Below are positions 14,515-15,134 of a DNA stretch of 15,134 nucleotides, in pieces. The notes under the pieces were generated by a model. It searched no databases, had not been told where the DNA came from, and was given only the letters and a program-made list of their open reading frames with translations. The stretch's first letter is position 1. Each line of letters opens with the position of its first letter. The position numbers were made by a program, and so were the translations under genes. The stretch spans positions 2,493-17,626 of the forward strand of contig JALVUH010000178.1 of NCBI GenBank assembly GCA_027035735.1. The letters are read 5' to 3'. This DNA is from Nautiliaceae bacterium (lineage in GTDB: Bacteria; Campylobacterota; Campylobacteria; Campylobacterales; Nautiliaceae).

Positions 14515-15134
14515 ATGCAGTTTTTATATTACCCTAACACATCAAATAATATCATCTTAACAGGAGATGAGCATAAATATCTATTTAAAGTAAGAAGAAT
14601 AAAAAAAGATGAAATAGTTAAAATAAGAAACTTAAAAGATGATTATCTTTATTTTTATAAAATTGAAAATATAAACAAAAAAGAAGCTATTTTAAGACTA
14701 GAAAAAAAAGAATTAAAACCAAATAAACCTAATAAATTTTTTCATCTTGCATGGTGTATAATTGAACCCAAAAATATAGAAAAAACATTACCAACTTTAA
14801 ACGAAATTGGAGTTAGTAAAATAACTTTTATTTATTGTGATTATTCTCAAAAAAATTTTAAATTAAAATTAGATAGATTAAGAAAAATATTAATAAATTC
14901 AAATCAACAATGTGGTAGAAGTGATTTAATGGAAATTGAAATACTTTCTTCAAGTAATGAATTTTTTGAAAAATATCCTGAGTTTATTGCTCTTGATTTT
15001 GATGGAGAAAAAATACAATGCAAAGAATATAACAAAATATTTTTAATAGGACCTGAAGGAGGATTTAGTGAAAAAGAAAGAGAAAAATTTAAAGAAAAAA
15101 TAAGACTAAAAGGATTTATCTTAAGAAGCGAAAG
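14515..15134 (+). CDS. rsmE: 16S rRNA (uracil-1498-N3)-methyltransferase, 3' end cut by window
   Basis: The first 206 codons of an RsmE-family SPOUT methyltransferase are present; the family is about 225-245 residues, so only the last 20-40 are missing. RsmE methylates U1498 of 16S rRNA in the decoding region of the 30S subunit. The N-terminal PUA-like domain includes HKYLFKVRRIKKDE (20-33). Catalytic-domain motifs follow: EIGVSKITF, then NQQCGRS (130-136; family 'EQCGR'), LIGPEGGFSEKE (177-188, the S-adenosylmethionine-binding knot), and the start of the last knot motif FILRSE at the window edge. The ATG at 14515 has AAGGA at good spacing. The gene is divergent from the AAA+ ATPase with 41 bp between them. 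It is intact as far as visible. Confidence 0.95.
   Translation, partial: MQFLYYPNTSNNIILTGDEHKYLFKVRRIKKDEIVKIRNLKDDYLYFYKIENINKKEAILRLEKKELKPNKPNKFFHLAWCIIEPKNIEKTLPTLNEIGVSKITFIYCDYSQKNFKLKLDRLRKILINSNQQCGRSDLMEIEILSSSNEFFEKYPEFIALDFDGEKIQCKEYNKIFLIGPEGGFSEKEREKFKEKIRLKGFILRSE

Noticed and set aside
1..15134. tRNA or rRNA genes, CRISPR arrays, insertion sequences, phage or other mobile elements
   Set aside because: I scanned both strands for cloverleaf-like ends, regularly spaced repeats, transposase or integrase motifs and terminal inverted repeats and saw none; gene packing leaves little room for them.

Overview
The window is very AT-rich and reads as the chromosome of a member of the Campylobacterota (Epsilonproteobacteria). 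I favour a Nautiliales-like anaerobe or microaerophile (Nautilia, Caminibacter, Lebetimonas). The evidence is the gene order (a nuo operon followed directly by the flagellar gene pflA, as in Campylobacter and Helicobacter), the base composition, and a shortened complex I with a fused nuoCD. The genus is inference only.

Layout. At the left end, on the + strand, are the last codons of an unidentified gene (1-96), a small BamE/SmpA-like lipoprotein (93-401) and an exported protein of unknown function (405-905). They are tightly packed and probably co-transcribed. They converge on a long minus-strand operon. Stop codons overlap at 902-905, and a bidirectional hairpin terminator (906-956) lies inside the 3' coding end of pflA. 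The minus-strand operon runs, in transcription order, nuoA-nuoB-nuoCD-nuoH-nuoI-nuoJ-nuoK-nuoL-nuoM-nuoN-pflA (12633 down to 902), with overlaps or gaps of only a few bases. An extended -10 promoter and a short palindrome lie just upstream of nuoA. Further right is a minus-strand AAA+ ATPase of unknown role (12767-14473, TTG start). A divergent rsmE (16S rRNA m3U1498 methyltransferase) is cut by the window end.

How the genes work together. The ten nuo genes encode the 11-subunit core of complex I: the membrane arm A/H/J/K/L/M/N with essentially all proton-channel lysines and glutamates, and the connecting module B/CD/I with its three 4Fe-4S clusters. The NADH module (NuoE, F, G) is absent from the operon: nuoCD and nuoH are 9 bp apart. 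The complex therefore probably takes electrons from a donor such as ferredoxin or flavodoxin directly at NuoI, which carries an unusual charged C-terminal tail.

Most striking feature. The NuoD part of NuoCD is far from the canonical sequence. By hand alignment, the quinone-site Tyr is Phe and the Asp partner of the conserved His is Thr. At the two places where [NiFe]-hydrogenases have CxxC, it has CxxD (CFMD and CQGD). NuoB and NuoI also show hydrogenase-like flavours, and NuoA and NuoH each lack a usually conserved acidic residue at the quinone/E-channel junction. Together this suggests an atypical respiratory complex intermediate in character between complex I and group 4 hydrogenase-type complexes. 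Its electron acceptor and coupling deserve testing.
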